Below, one piece after another: positions 24,013 through 31,423 of a stretch of DNA of 64,000 nucleotides. Positions within the stretch are counted from its first letter, which is position 1. Every line of letters begins with the position of its first letter. Source of the stretch: Proteus cibi (GTDB lineage: Bacteria > Pseudomonadota > Gammaproteobacteria > Enterobacterales > Enterobacteriaceae). The notes under the pieces are model-generated. The model worked only from the letters and a program-made list of their open reading frames with translations, was not told the DNA's origin and ran no database searches. The stretch lies in contig NZ_PENW01000007.1 in assembly GCF_003144405.1 (NCBI RefSeq), positions 1 to 64,000 on the forward strand, written 5' to 3'. The position numbers were made by a program, and so were the translations under genes.

Positions 24013-24972
24013 ATGCTCCTCGGTGATAATGAGCGATTTGTTATAAAATGCGTTATCAGCATTAACAGTTATCCTGCAGATGCTCCCAATATTCCATTAA
24101 AAGAATGTATACCTTTACTTATTAGGGAGCACAAGGACAGCGCTGAATCAATAAGTGGTCGTAAGGATATGATTTATGAAATGAATAAGGGGAGATCTGG
24201 AATTAGGTTATTATCAATAAAAGAGGATGATAACTACTTATTTCTGCTATTTCAGTATGCTAACAAAGATGTTTCAGACCCTGCTTTCACAAATATAAAA
24301 ACAGGGGGTAGGAGAGTTGCTAAAAAACAAGAAGGCGAAGGTTTAGGTTGTACAGCGCACTTGATTATAAAGAAAGAGCCTAATAACAAGGCATTTCCAA
24401 ACCATTATGATGCGATGTTAGAAGAGATACCAGGAATCACTCGTGCGATAATAGGGCAAGCATTGAATAGCTTTTTATCTGATAATCATTTTGGATTTCA
24501 TCGTGGCAATAATAAAAAAGAGCTAAAATGCCGACCTATGTTTAAGATTGATTTTGCGGCAGAGAAAACATTAGGAAAACAGTTGTCCGCAGGTAAGGTA
24601 TGTGGACTAGTAGCAGTTAGAAGCTATAAACAAAAATACATTGATAGTAATAATAAAATTAAAATTGAAGAGCAAACACTGAGGCTATCGACAAATATTG
24701 GCATTGGTAACAAAGCTTTACAATACTTGAAGGATATATGTGATACACTACGAGGTATGGAATATACTACTTTGCGCATCTCACATAGAGATATAAATAG
24801 AAGAACTTCAACCAATTTTGTGAATATAGATAAGGCTCTCAGCCTTCAAGATATTGCAGCTGCGCAGCTAGCAGAAAGAGACAAAGTAATTTTAGCTACA
24901 CCTATAGAAATCTGCCAAGAGAAATTCCATGATGAGCTAATCAGTAAAATGGTTGGGTATTTTAATAAGTAA
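24013..24972 (+). CDS. Unknown cytoplasmic protein, RexA position (first gene of a cI-linked module)
   Basis: 319 aa, not assigned to a family with confidence. No signal or membrane segments. Seen features: an alpha-beta N-terminal half with EDDNYLFLLFQYANKDV near residue 75 and GEGLGCTAHLIIKKE near residue 110, a basic middle part, and a C-terminal helix. It is followed after 14 bases by a four-TM protein gene and then a terminator, so the pair forms a transcription unit downstream of cI. In lambda, rexA (279 aa) and rexB (four TM) occupy this place and exclude other phages. The analogy is positional and architectural. Confidence 0.75.
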   Translation: MLLGDNERFVIKCVISINSYPADAPNIPLKECIPLLIREHKDSAESISGRKDMIYEMNKGRSGIRLLSIKEDDNYLFLLFQYANKDVSDPAFTNIKTGGRRVAKKQEGEGLGCTAHLIIKKEPNNKAFPNHYDAMLEEIPGITRAIIGQALNSFLSDNHFGFHRGNNKKELKCRPMFKIDFAAEKTLGKQLSAGKVCGLVAVRSYKQKYIDSNNKIKIEEQTLRLSTNIGIGNKALQYLKDICDTLRGMEYTTLRISHRDINRRTSTNFVNIDKALSLQDIAAAQLAERDKVILATPIEICQEKFHDELISKMVGYFNK

Positions 24973-24986
24973 AAATTGGAGGGGTT

Positions 24987-25574
24987 ATGTATGTTATTTC
25001 AAAGCTGTTTACACCAATATCATATGTTCGCATAAGCCACCCTGAAAAACGTTACTTTGATTTTGTATTGCCAATAATTACTTCAGTACTAATAACTCTA
25101 GTTATTTGTTTTTTACCTAACAAAGTAAATTTGATAGGTAAAGATAGCTTAGTTTCCGTCGTAAATGGGATTTTACAAATATTATCAGGATTTTATATTG
25201 CATCTATGGCCGCTGTATCTACATTCCAAAAAGATGGTATGGATGATGTAATGAAAGGAGATCCCCCAACACTGAAAGGGGATGAGTTAACTAGAAGAAA
25301 GTTCCTTTCTTATCTATTTGGTTATTTAGCCTTTATGAGCATAATGATGTATTTTGCTGGCGGAGCTATACAACTAATCCAAGGTAACTTAGGGCAATTT
25401 GAATTATTAAAGGCTTCTTGGTTGAAAATAGGTCTAGTGTTTATATATATATCAGTTATATGCAATATTATTTATACAACAATTCTTGGGATGTATTTTA
25501 TGATAGATAAAATGCATAGTGCTCCAGAACGATTGGTTATACACAATAAAAAAAACAATAACCAAGATGATTAA
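24987..25574 (+). CDS. Four-TM membrane protein, RexB position (second gene of a cI-linked module)
   Basis: 195 aa with four membrane segments: around residues 24-44 (FDFVLPIITSVLITLVICFL), 57-80, 107-131 (FLSYLFGYLAFMSIMMYFAG) and 143-172. A cytosolic-looking charged loop lies between the second and third, with a polar C-terminus. The ribosome site GGAGGGG is strong. With the preceding cytoplasmic protein it resembles sensor/effector pairs used for prophage-encoded phage exclusion (lambda RexAB type). No specific family was recognised. Confidence 0.75.
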   Translation: MYVISKLFTPISYVRISHPEKRYFDFVLPIITSVLITLVICFLPNKVNLIGKDSLVSVVNGILQILSGFYIASMAAVSTFQKDGMDDVMKGDPPTLKGDELTRRKFLSYLFGYLAFMSIMMYFAGGAIQLIQGNLGQFELLKASWLKIGLVFIYISVICNIIYTTILGMYFMIDKMHSAPERLVIHNKKNNNQDD

Positions 25575-25596
25575 GCTTTATGTATAAAACAACAAC

Positions 25597-25621
25597 AGCC
25601 CTCCCCGCGAGGGCTTTTTTG
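25597..25621 (+). terminator. Intrinsic terminator ending the cI-linked unit
   Basis: AGCCCTC/GAGGGCT stem of seven pairs with loop CCCGC, followed by six T. It separates the immunity unit from the PL region. Confidence 0.9.
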
Positions 25622-25723
25622 TGCCCTCTCCCCGCCAAAGAAGTGATCTGCATTCCAATCTGAGATTTATTTGAAAATAAATTATCTGAAATATCAATAG
25701 CTTTTATACTAAAAACAACATTC

Positions 25724-25738
25724 AATACTTTAAGTATT
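25724..25738. promoter_or_regulatory. Left operator site 1
   Basis: AATAC-TTTAA-GTATT, a perfect match to the consensus read from the right operators, extended by a flanking C/G pair. It ends at the -35 of PL. Confidence 0.82.
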
Positions 25739-25765
25739 GAAATAAAATAATACTTAAACTATTAT
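25737..25765 (+). promoter_or_regulatory. PL early promoter
   Basis: TTGAAA, a 17-base spacer and TATTAT. Left operator sites overlap both hexamers. The predicted start of transcription lies near 25772, which rules out the ATG at 25771 as a start and supports the one at 25798. Confidence 0.82.
25749..25763. promoter_or_regulatory. Left operator site 2
   Basis: AATAC-TTAAA-CTATT, one mismatch from the consensus. It lies within the PL spacer and -10. Centre-to-centre distance to site 1 is 25 bases, close to the spacing of the right operators. Confidence 0.72.
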
Positions 25766-25797
25766 TTATCATGTCAATTGAAAATAAAGGTACAAAT

Positions 25798-26004
25798 ATG
25801 ACCAATGTACATTCTACCGCAACCACTAATTTATCGAAACCTGACATACATACAGGCGTAATGCTACCTATGTTCTTGTTTCGTTTCTGGACTAAAACAG
25901 AGTGTCCAGAGAAAAAAGAAGTTATGGCCACCAGCGCTGAACAAGCTAAAGAATTACTTGGTGGTAATGTTGTTTTCTCTGCTCAATTTCCTTGCGAGGC
26001 TTAA
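25798..26004 (+). CDS. First gene of the PL operon, unknown small protein
   Basis: About 68 aa. It includes MLPMFLFRFWTKTECPEKKE and ends with NVVFSAQFPCEA. The ATG at 25798 has AAAGG at good spacing. The position is where lambda has N, but the protein is not Arg-rich, so it is not an obvious N. A relation to small Icd/Ash-like phage proteins is possible but not claimed. Confidence 0.7.
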   Translation: MTNVHSTATTNLSKPDIHTGVMLPMFLFRFWTKTECPEKKEVMATSAEQAKELLGGNVVFSAQFPCEA

Positions 26005-26006
26005 TT

Positions 26007-26204
26007 ATGGCTCACGAACTCAACTTAGAAGCTGTTACAAAAAAAAGCTCTCAATTAAATGCGCTTTTATTTCAACTGAATAATCTTCGAGTTCCTGAAA
26101 GCCCTGATGTTGAAACTTTAATAGAACTAGCGCATGAATTATCTGGTGATGTTGTTAACTGGATTCTTGAAGAAAATGCACAGAGAGATAATGGCAATGA
26201 ATAA
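26007..26204 (+). CDS. Unknown small early protein
   Basis: 65 aa from the ATG at 26007 (GAGG upstream). Mostly helical and acidic (ESPDVETLIELAHELSGDVV). It follows the first PL gene by two bases and overlaps the next gene by eight. No family recognised. Confidence 0.7.
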   Translation: MAHELNLEAVTKKSSQLNALLFQLNNLRVPESPDVETLIELAHELSGDVVNWILEENAQRDNGNE

Positions 26205-26595
26205 CACTGAACTAAAGCAATCCGCTTGTGATGAATTACTTTATGCGACTTCTATTTTAAATCTCATTATCAACGATAACGTAACACCTAGCGATAATAT
26301 GTTTAATGCGATTGAATCTGCAGTAGCCAATATAGAAAGAGCTAAAGAAAATGTATCAAGCATTAATATTGACAAATCACCAAAGCCTATCGGTGAAATT
26401 AAAATCAGTAATAACGATACAATTGAAACGGCTGTCGGGTGTATTTTAAATACATTAGAAACTGCAATTAATTTAAAAGTCTCTGAAGAAAGCGGTCACA
26501 TTAAAAATTACGATATTCAAATTACAAATTTAATCCAGTCAGCCAAATTAAATTTAGAAACTGTTTATGAAAAAGTAAGTTTCACGGAGGCTTAA
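26197..26595 (+). CDS. Unknown early protein
   Basis: About 132 aa from the ATG at 26197 (an ATG at 26191 is the alternative). Helical, acidic, Asn/Ile-rich; a repeated pattern of ISNLI/AIESAV-type helices suggests a helical bundle. The stop overlaps the next start by one base. No family recognised. Confidence 0.7.
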   Translation: MNNTELKQSACDELLYATSILNLIINDNVTPSDNMFNAIESAVANIERAKENVSSINIDKSPKPIGEIKISNNDTIETAVGCILNTLETAINLKVSEESGHIKNYDIQITNLIQSAKLNLETVYEKVSFTEA

Positions 26596-26894
26596 TGAAT
26601 ATTGATGACTTAGTTACTCTTCCTGATTTAAGTAAATTAACAGAAGGTGAACTGGGTAACTTAAGAGGTAATTTAGATTTAGCTATCGATTCACTTGTTA
26701 CAGGAATGAATATATTCGGTGAGTTTATGTTTTGGGCTGATGCTAATGAAAATTATCCCGATGGTAAAGATCATCTTGGGGATGTGGGATTATCTGTAAG
26801 TCAGCTATCGTCATTTATATCAATATTAAATGACAGACTTGGTGGAATTGAATACGAAATATCAAATCGAAAAATAAAAGGAACAAGAAAATGA
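26595..26894 (+). CDS. Unknown early protein
   Basis: 99 aa, with GGAGG upstream of the ATG at 26595. Acidic, with two predicted helices around KLTEGELGNLRGNLDLAIDS and LSQLSSF-like segments. It overlaps the next gene by four bases (ATGA). No family recognised. Confidence 0.7.
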   Translation: MNIDDLVTLPDLSKLTEGELGNLRGNLDLAIDSLVTGMNIFGEFMFWADANENYPDGKDHLGDVGLSVSQLSSFISILNDRLGGIEYEISNRKIKGTRK

Positions 26895-27313
26895 GCAGAC
26901 AACACGAAGCTATTGAGAAAGCAACTGACAATCAAATTACTATTGCTATGCGCCCTGTTTATATTATTTCAGGTGCTAATCGTGCTTACTTAAGTGAGCG
27001 TTCAGCATTAAATAAGCTAGCAAATATCCTCACCGAGCGTGAACTTCATAAGGAAGGCATTGAGACTAACTATGAAGGTGAACAATGCGAACTTGAAAAT
27101 GGCACAATCGCTTTTAAGCGTGGCGAACCTACCGAACACTTTATGGATCGCAAGGAAGCTAAACTAACCGAACTCCAAGAGCGATTAAAGCAAGAGCGTA
27201 ATATTGAACGATTACAAAAAGAATATGCTAAAGCTGTCGCTAAATATGATGATGCAGAAAAAGAAGCTGATAGACTATATTACGAATTAAATAATGCTTT
27301 AACCAATAAATAA
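26891..27313 (+). CDS. Unknown early protein with C-terminal coiled coil
   Basis: 140 aa. A globular N-terminal half (ITIAMRPVYIISGANRAYLS) is followed by a long charged helix from about residue 85 (EAKLTELQERLKQERNIERL onward). Coupled to the preceding gene by ATGA. No family recognised. Confidence 0.7.
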   Translation: MSRQHEAIEKATDNQITIAMRPVYIISGANRAYLSERSALNKLANILTERELHKEGIETNYEGEQCELENGTIAFKRGEPTEHFMDRKEAKLTELQERLKQERNIERLQKEYAKAVAKYDDAEKEADRLYYELNNALTNK

Positions 27314-27387
27314 ATCATCCACTAAATAAAAATTAATTATAGCGTTCATGCTAGGGATTGCTGCGCTCTAAATCAGGAGTAAGCAAC

Positions 27388-27741
27388 ATGGATAAAGTTA
27401 ATTTACTTGAAATAAGAAGAAAGCGTTTTATCAACTCAGTGCTTATTTATATTAAACAAAATGGAAAGAAAGCTGAGTTTAAATCAAAGGTAAATAATAA
27501 AAATATTATTACAAAAATTAGCTTTGAAAATTTAAATAACTTCTTCCGTGATATCTATGAAGAAAAAGATTGCCGTCAACGTTGTAAGTGGAGTGATAAA
27601 GATATCTATAACACCTATGAACGTTTATATAAATCTAATGGTTCTATTTCTGAAATGGGAAAATTCATGATTGATTATATTGTTGAATATTTACCACCTT
27701 ACTTAAATGGAGAGGAATATAAATATCATGACGTATTCTGA
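27388..27741 (+). CDS. Unknown basic early protein
   Basis: 117 aa from the ATG at 27388, with AGGAG upstream; the longer frame from 27358 has no ribosome site. Lys-rich N-terminal half and aromatic C-terminal half (YIVEYLPPYLNGEEYKY). It overlaps the next gene by 14 bases. No family recognised. Confidence 0.65.
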   Translation: MDKVNLLEIRRKRFINSVLIYIKQNGKKAEFKSKVNNKNIITKISFENLNNFFRDIYEEKDCRQRCKWSDKDIYNTYERLYKSNGSISEMGKFMIDYIVEYLPPYLNGEEYKYHDVF

Positions 27742-27934
27742 ATTCATGAAAAAAGGCAAGCAGTTAGAGGGAAAAGGATTTTATAGACGCGCACTAGAGC
27801 AATATAACCAAGCTTTTATTATCGCAGATCCACCAGCTAAAGGCGCAATGAGTTATCAACAAAAAATAAGTAATCAATCGTCAAAGCGTTGTTTAGATAA
27901 AGCCAGAATTAAAATACCGGGAGGGTTATTGTGA
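27728..27934 (+). CDS. ANR/PerC-like small regulator (tentative)
   Basis: 68 aa from the ATG at 27728. The sequence YSEFMKKGKQLEGKGFYRRA followed by LEQYNQAFIIA resembles the ANR/PerC pattern (a helix with G-x-Y-x-x-A before a second helix), and a C-terminal helix with a Cys follows. Such proteins modulate H-NS-like or AraC regulators in enteric bacteria. The similarity is by pattern only. Confidence 0.45.
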   Translation: MTYSEFMKKGKQLEGKGFYRRALEQYNQAFIIADPPAKGAMSYQQKISNQSSKRCLDKARIKIPGGLL

Positions 27935-28413
27935 ATAGTAAAAAAATGACACCAGATGAAATCATCGAATATTTAAAAGAAAAAGGTTTCCCAGCCTATT
28001 TATTAGATAAAAAAGCGATGAAATCAAATCGTAAATTAACACCAGAAGAACAAGAGATATTTGTTAAGCACATTGTTGATAATTTAAGAACTATTGAAGC
28101 AAATAAATACTTAACCTCTTGCCTAGTACGATTTGGACCAGGGATCACCAGCACCTATGCATTTCGTCATGAGAATAACGTTATTGCAATTGATGAAGAA
28201 ATTATTGAAACGCTCCTGATTCATCAAATTGAAAATATGATCTTAGAGAAGCGCCCTAATGATGGCTACTCGGCTATATGGAAGTTCTATATCAGTAATG
28301 ACCAACATGAAAAAGATACTGGTGAAAAATGGATGCAGAACTTCATTGATGAAGTATTTATCAAAGGCACTCAGTTTTTAAGCGCTACTGTCTCAAATAA
28401 TCTAATTCATTAA
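27931..28413 (+). CDS. Unknown early protein with GTG start
   Basis: 160 aa. The GTG at 27931 follows GGAGGG and overlaps the previous stop as GTGA. An N-terminal helix region (MTPDEIIEYLKEKGFPAYLL) precedes a more beta-rich centre (CLVRFGPGITSTYAF). No family recognised. Confidence 0.7.
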   Translation: MNSKKMTPDEIIEYLKEKGFPAYLLDKKAMKSNRKLTPEEQEIFVKHIVDNLRTIEANKYLTSCLVRFGPGITSTYAFRHENNVIAIDEEIIETLLIHQIENMILEKRPNDGYSAIWKFYISNDQHEKDTGEKWMQNFIDEVFIKGTQFLSATVSNNLIH

Positions 28414-28422
28414 GGGAAATAT

Positions 28423-29124
28423 ATGAATAATTTAATTGGAACACAAAAAGATATTGTTATGTCTAGTTTAGACTTTCTCAATAACATAATAAACCCAGCC
28501 AGAATCGAATGCGGTGAACCAGAAGTAAAAAACACACACTTCATTAAACGTATAGAAGATGAGTTGGACGATTTACCAGCGGTAAAAAGTTTTTACCGCT
28601 ACGGAAATGAAGTGAAAACTTATGATTTGAACATGGATCAGTTAATGCTAGTTGGCATGCGAGAATCAAAAGCGGTTAGGCGCTCGGTACTGGCAACATT
28701 AAAGTCGCTTAGTCAACCAAAACCAAAATCACAAGCAGAAATTATTGCTGCTATGGCATTGGCTAACTTAGAAAGCGAACGCCGTATATCTCATGTAGAG
28801 CAAAAAGTTGAACAAGTGAATGAAGTCGTTGAGCAAATAAAACAAGGAACCATCCCTGCTGGCTGGATCGGGTACTCTCTGGCTAGAACTAAATCAGGCA
28901 TGACGGTGGATAAATGCAAAACACTCACCAAACAGTTCAATGTTCGCAGAAATAAAATAACTATTCTTACGCCCGAAGGTATGCCTAGACCGATGGCCAT
29001 TATTCATGAGGCTGATTTTATATCTGCATTCAAGACAATGATGAATGAAGCCGAGAAACGTGGCACTCGCTGGCATCACCCTAAAATGGGACTATTTCAA
29101 GCTATTGGGTGGGAGGATAAATAA
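28423..29124 (+). CDS. Rha/antirepressor-like phage regulatory protein (tentative)
   Basis: 233 aa. The middle segment KTYDLNMDQLMLVGMRESKA followed by VRRSVLATLKSL is typical of phage Rha/antirepressor-type N-terminal domains. A coiled coil follows (LESERRISHVEQKVEQVNE), then a C-terminal basic domain with RPMAIIHEADFISAFKTMM. Such proteins act on host or phage regulation during the lytic phase. It overlaps the next start by one base. Confidence 0.55.
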   Translation: MNNLIGTQKDIVMSSLDFLNNIINPARIECGEPEVKNTHFIKRIEDELDDLPAVKSFYRYGNEVKTYDLNMDQLMLVGMRESKAVRRSVLATLKSLSQPKPKSQAEIIAAMALANLESERRISHVEQKVEQVNEVVEQIKQGTIPAGWIGYSLARTKSGMTVDKCKTLTKQFNVRRNKITILTPEGMPRPMAIIHEADFISAFKTMMNEAEKRGTRWHHPKMGLFQAIGWEDK

Positions 29125-29732
29125 TGAAAGTAAAATTACCACTCATTGATGCTGACTTAATCCGCGCTGCTTTAGCCTTAATATCCGCGAATGATGATCC
29201 TCGCATAGTCACAAAGGTTGTTCACATTAATAACCTATACATAGAAGCAACTAACGGGCATGCATTAATTAAAATGAAACATAATGCAGAGTTCAACCAG
29301 GATATTGCTGTTCAGTTTGTATATTCAGTACCTGATGAGGCTGAGTTTCTTGATATCAATAGCCATGATGATGGAAGTCACACTGTTACCTATTACCGTT
29401 ATGATCAAGATGAGGAATTTAGGCCATTTGAGAAGTCAGAATTAATTCTCATGCGAGGGAGTTACCCCAATTTTGGCGACTTGCTGGACCGCAAATATAA
29501 AAAAGGAAAAACACCTTATATAGCATCAGTCTATTTAGCTCTTCCTTATTTAATGTTTGGCAGAGGTAGCGTGGATATTTTGCCTAGCGAAGACGAGCTA
29601 TCCGTGATGTTTGCCATGGATGCCTTAACATCGGAAATGTATGGGGAGCCTATCTTAATCGCCATGTCCATGAAAAAGGATGTCCACAAATTATCTCAAT
29701 CCTTACGAGACCAAATCATAGGGAATGACTAA
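29124..29732 (+). CDS. Possible sliding-clamp-like phage protein
   Basis: 202 aa. Two segments recall bacterial beta clamps: LYIEATNGHALIKMKH near residue 38 (compare the ATD/NGHR strand of DnaN) and MRGSYPNFGDLLDRKYKK near residue 110 (compare the FPxY loop of DnaN). The length would fit about one and a half clamp domains. No other motif was recognised. The assignment is an inference from short pattern matches. Confidence 0.4.
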   Translation: MKVKLPLIDADLIRAALALISANDDPRIVTKVVHINNLYIEATNGHALIKMKHNAEFNQDIAVQFVYSVPDEAEFLDINSHDDGSHTVTYYRYDQDEEFRPFEKSELILMRGSYPNFGDLLDRKYKKGKTPYIASVYLALPYLMFGRGSVDILPSEDELSVMFAMDALTSEMYGEPILIAMSMKKDVHKLSQSLRDQIIGND

Positions 29733-29959
29733 TGAAAATTGAATATATTGTGAGTGAAAAGCGGAACGTGGCAAAAGTGGTTATTTTTTCCTTCATCACT
29801 GAGCGCAGAAAACTAAATCAGTTAGTTGATCGGGCATTACTTTTTACCCCCGTTCACGAAAGCACTATCGGGTTCTTTTTTCGTGTCACCACTCTTTATG
29901 GCAAACCGAGTCACGTATTACGGGCTTACAAGATTATTTGCAAGGAGGCAAACCAGTGA
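29732..29959 (+). CDS. Unknown small early protein
   Basis: 75 aa, basic, with hydrophobic patches VAKVVIFSFITERRK and IGFFFRVTTLYGKP. It overlaps the preceding stop by one base. No family recognised. Confidence 0.65.
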   Translation: MKIEYIVSEKRNVAKVVIFSFITERRKLNQLVDRALLFTPVHESTIGFFFRVTTLYGKPSHVLRAYKIICKEANQ

Positions 29960-30207
29960 TTGAGAAGAACAACACTGATCATGAGATTAATGAATATGAC
30001 GATCCGCTTATTAAGGCAATTCATCATTTTGATGATGGGCGCTGTTATATCGAGCCTTATCTTCATGACTTAAATTTTAGGCGGTTTATCCATGACGGGG
30101 TATATAAGCCCCGCCCTAACCCTAAACAAATTACTAAGCCAAAGTTAACACCGAACATTAAAAAGAAAAAACGTAAATCGAAAGGAGCTCGCCATGCTGA
30201 AATTTGA
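29956..30207 (+). CDS. Unknown small basic-tailed early protein
   Basis: 83 aa from the GTG at 29956, which follows AGGAGG and overlaps the previous stop as GTGA. The N-terminal part is acidic and aromatic, the last 25 residues very Lys-rich (NIKKKKRKSKGARH), suggesting nucleic acid contact. No family recognised. Confidence 0.65.
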   Translation: MIEKNNTDHEINEYDDPLIKAIHHFDDGRCYIEPYLHDLNFRRFIHDGVYKPRPNPKQITKPKLTPNIKKKKRKSKGARHAEI

Positions 30208-30592
30208 TAAAGATAACCGCTTAATTTTAGATGAACTAAAAACACTTGAAGATTATCTGCGGGCTTTGGCTTATTGCAACTCTTCTATTATGCGTATCGA
30301 TGCGGAGCTTGACAGAAAAGAAGAGAGATACCCTGAATGGGCTACTCGCGCAAAAACAGCCCGTAAATACTTGAACTGGCAACGTCGATATATTTGCGAT
30401 CAACTGGCTATTTTAAAGCGCCAACGTAAAGAGGTCGATTATTCACGCCGAATACTCAGAAATGAAATTTTAGTTGCTGAGCTTAAAAAGCTCATTACTC
30501 ACGAAGAGTTTATGCAACTTGTTAATAAAGCTGAAACAGAAGCTAGCGCGCAATTAGTCTCTGTCTTGGAGGTAGATCATGACTACGACTGA
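30194..30592 (+). CDS. Unknown helical early protein
   Basis: 132 aa with AAGGAG before the ATG at 30194. A long charged helical region spans about residues 15-115 (AELDRKEERYPEWATRAKTA, then RQRKEVDYSRRILRNE). It overlaps both neighbours by 14 bases. No family recognised. Confidence 0.68.
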   Translation: MLKFDKDNRLILDELKTLEDYLRALAYCNSSIMRIDAELDRKEERYPEWATRAKTARKYLNWQRRYICDQLAILKRQRKEVDYSRRILRNEILVAELKKLITHEEFMQLVNKAETEASAQLVSVLEVDHDYD

Positions 30593-30896
30593 TCCTGTTT
30601 TAATTAAATTAATTTCAGACAACATTGCTGATCCCGGTGATATAACTGATGCCGTCTGGAAAGCTGGTTATCGTAAAACAGATTTTACCACTGAGCAGAT
30701 CATTGATATTACGGTGAGTATGACGGGTGACTCTATCCTTTTAAAGCTACCTCATGACACCTTGCCTAAGACATTGGATGACATTAGCAAATATCATTTA
30801 AACGATATCATTTTTGATGCTCATTGGGATAACCCACCAGCGACTATCGCACAGGCTATTATGGAGAACGGGTATAGGGAAGGAAATAAAAAATGA
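30579..30896 (+). CDS. Unknown acidic early protein
   Basis: 105 aa with GGAGG before the ATG at 30579. Acidic, beginning MTTTDPVLIKLISDNIADPG and ending PPATIAQAIMENGYREGNK. It overlaps the AlpA-like gene as ATGA. No family recognised. Confidence 0.68.
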   Translation: MTTTDPVLIKLISDNIADPGDITDAVWKAGYRKTDFTTEQIIDITVSMTGDSILLKLPHDTLPKTLDDISKYHLNDIIFDAHWDNPPATIAQAIMENGYREGNKK

Positions 30897-31081
30897 CAAC
30901 TGTGACTCGATACATTAAGTGGAAGGAAATGATCCAGTTAACTGGCAAAAGCAAACCTACAATTTGGAGAATGTACGCAAAACGAAATGAGTTTCCCAGA
31001 CCAGAAAGAACAAAAGGTGGTACGTTTTTAGGTTGGCCAGAACATGTCTATGAAGAGTGGGTTAGAAGTGGAAAACTGTAA
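30893..31081 (+). CDS. AlpA-family regulator / excisionase
   Basis: 62 aa with a winged-helix HTH: YIKWKEMIQLTGKSKPTIWR, then ERTKGGTFLGWPEHVYEEWV. This is the AlpA/MerR-like excisionase fold. It is the last gene of the PL operon and lies 80 bases from the tRNA att site, where an excisionase is expected. In P2/P4-type elements such proteins also control integrase transcription. No integrase gene accompanies it. Confidence 0.85.
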   Translation: MTTVTRYIKWKEMIQLTGKSKPTIWRMYAKRNEFPRPERTKGGTFLGWPEHVYEEWVRSGKL

Positions 31082-31103
31082 TGCTAACTTGACCCGTTAC
31101 TTG

Positions 31104-31130
31104 ACCCGCATCTCTTGCGGGTTTCTTTTT
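31104..31130 (+). terminator. Terminator ending the PL operon
   Basis: ACCCGCA/TGCGGGT stem of seven pairs with loop TCTCT, followed by TTCTTTTT. A direct repeat of CTTGACCCG (31088 and 31100) immediately precedes it. Confidence 0.85.
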
Positions 31131-31157
31131 AAAATCGTCTAACTTGCTGATTTTAAA

Positions 31158-31234
31158 TGGTACGCCCTACAGGATTCGAACCTGTGACCTACGGCTTAGA
31201 AGGCCGTTGCTCTATCCAACTGAGCTAAGGGCGC
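31158..31234 (-). tRNA. argU: tRNA-Arg (anticodon TCT), prophage attachment site
   Basis: 77 bases including an encoded CCA. The cloverleaf is complete: acceptor GCGCCCT/AGGGCGT, D arm with AGCTCAGTTGGATAGAGC, anticodon loop CTTCTAAG with TCT, and T arm GGTTCGAATCC. It corresponds to E. coli argU, next to folD. The prophage joins its 3' end, so the attachment core presumably lies in the 3' half of the gene, regenerated by phage DNA. The other att copy is outside the window. Confidence 0.95.
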
Positions 31235-31423
31235 CTAGAAGAACTTAGACGTCAGCAAGACTGCTGATAACGGGTGTGAATTATACGTTCAACATTCTGA
31301 GAGTCAACGCTTTTTCAACGATATCAAACTATATGGTCAAAATATGGCAAGTATTCGACTGACAGATTGCTCTTGATCTGACAAAATAGACCAATACCGT
31401 AATTGAATAATTTGGATGTATAG

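Larger units (their letters stand above)
1..31158. mobile_element. Lambda-like cos-type siphoprophage (left end outside window)
   Basis: A continuous block of phage genes runs from the window start to the 3' end of a tRNA-Arg gene. Gene order follows lambda: excisionase-like gene, early-left operon, repressor, Cro, replication, Q, lysis, cos, terminase, head, tail. Late genes lie on the minus strand and the early-left operon on the plus strand. The host folD gene begins just beyond the tRNA. The far att site, gpJ and tail fibres are not in the window, and no integrase gene is seen. The modules look intact, with no frameshifted structural gene noticed, so a functional or recently functional prophage is possible. 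Confidence 0.95.

Noticed and set aside
24013-25574. Kiwa (KwaA/KwaB) as identity of the cI-linked pair
   Set aside because: Sizes and the four-TM layout are similar, but the gene order is reversed relative to Kiwa as remembered and no DUF4868 motif could be recognised. Kept only as a test to run.
25771-25800. Earlier ATG at 25771 as start of the first PL gene
   Set aside because: It coincides with the expected transcription start of PL and has no ribosome site; the ATG at 25798 does.
25798-26004. Antiterminator N in the first PL position
   Set aside because: The product lacks the Arg-rich RNA-binding N-terminus of N proteins.
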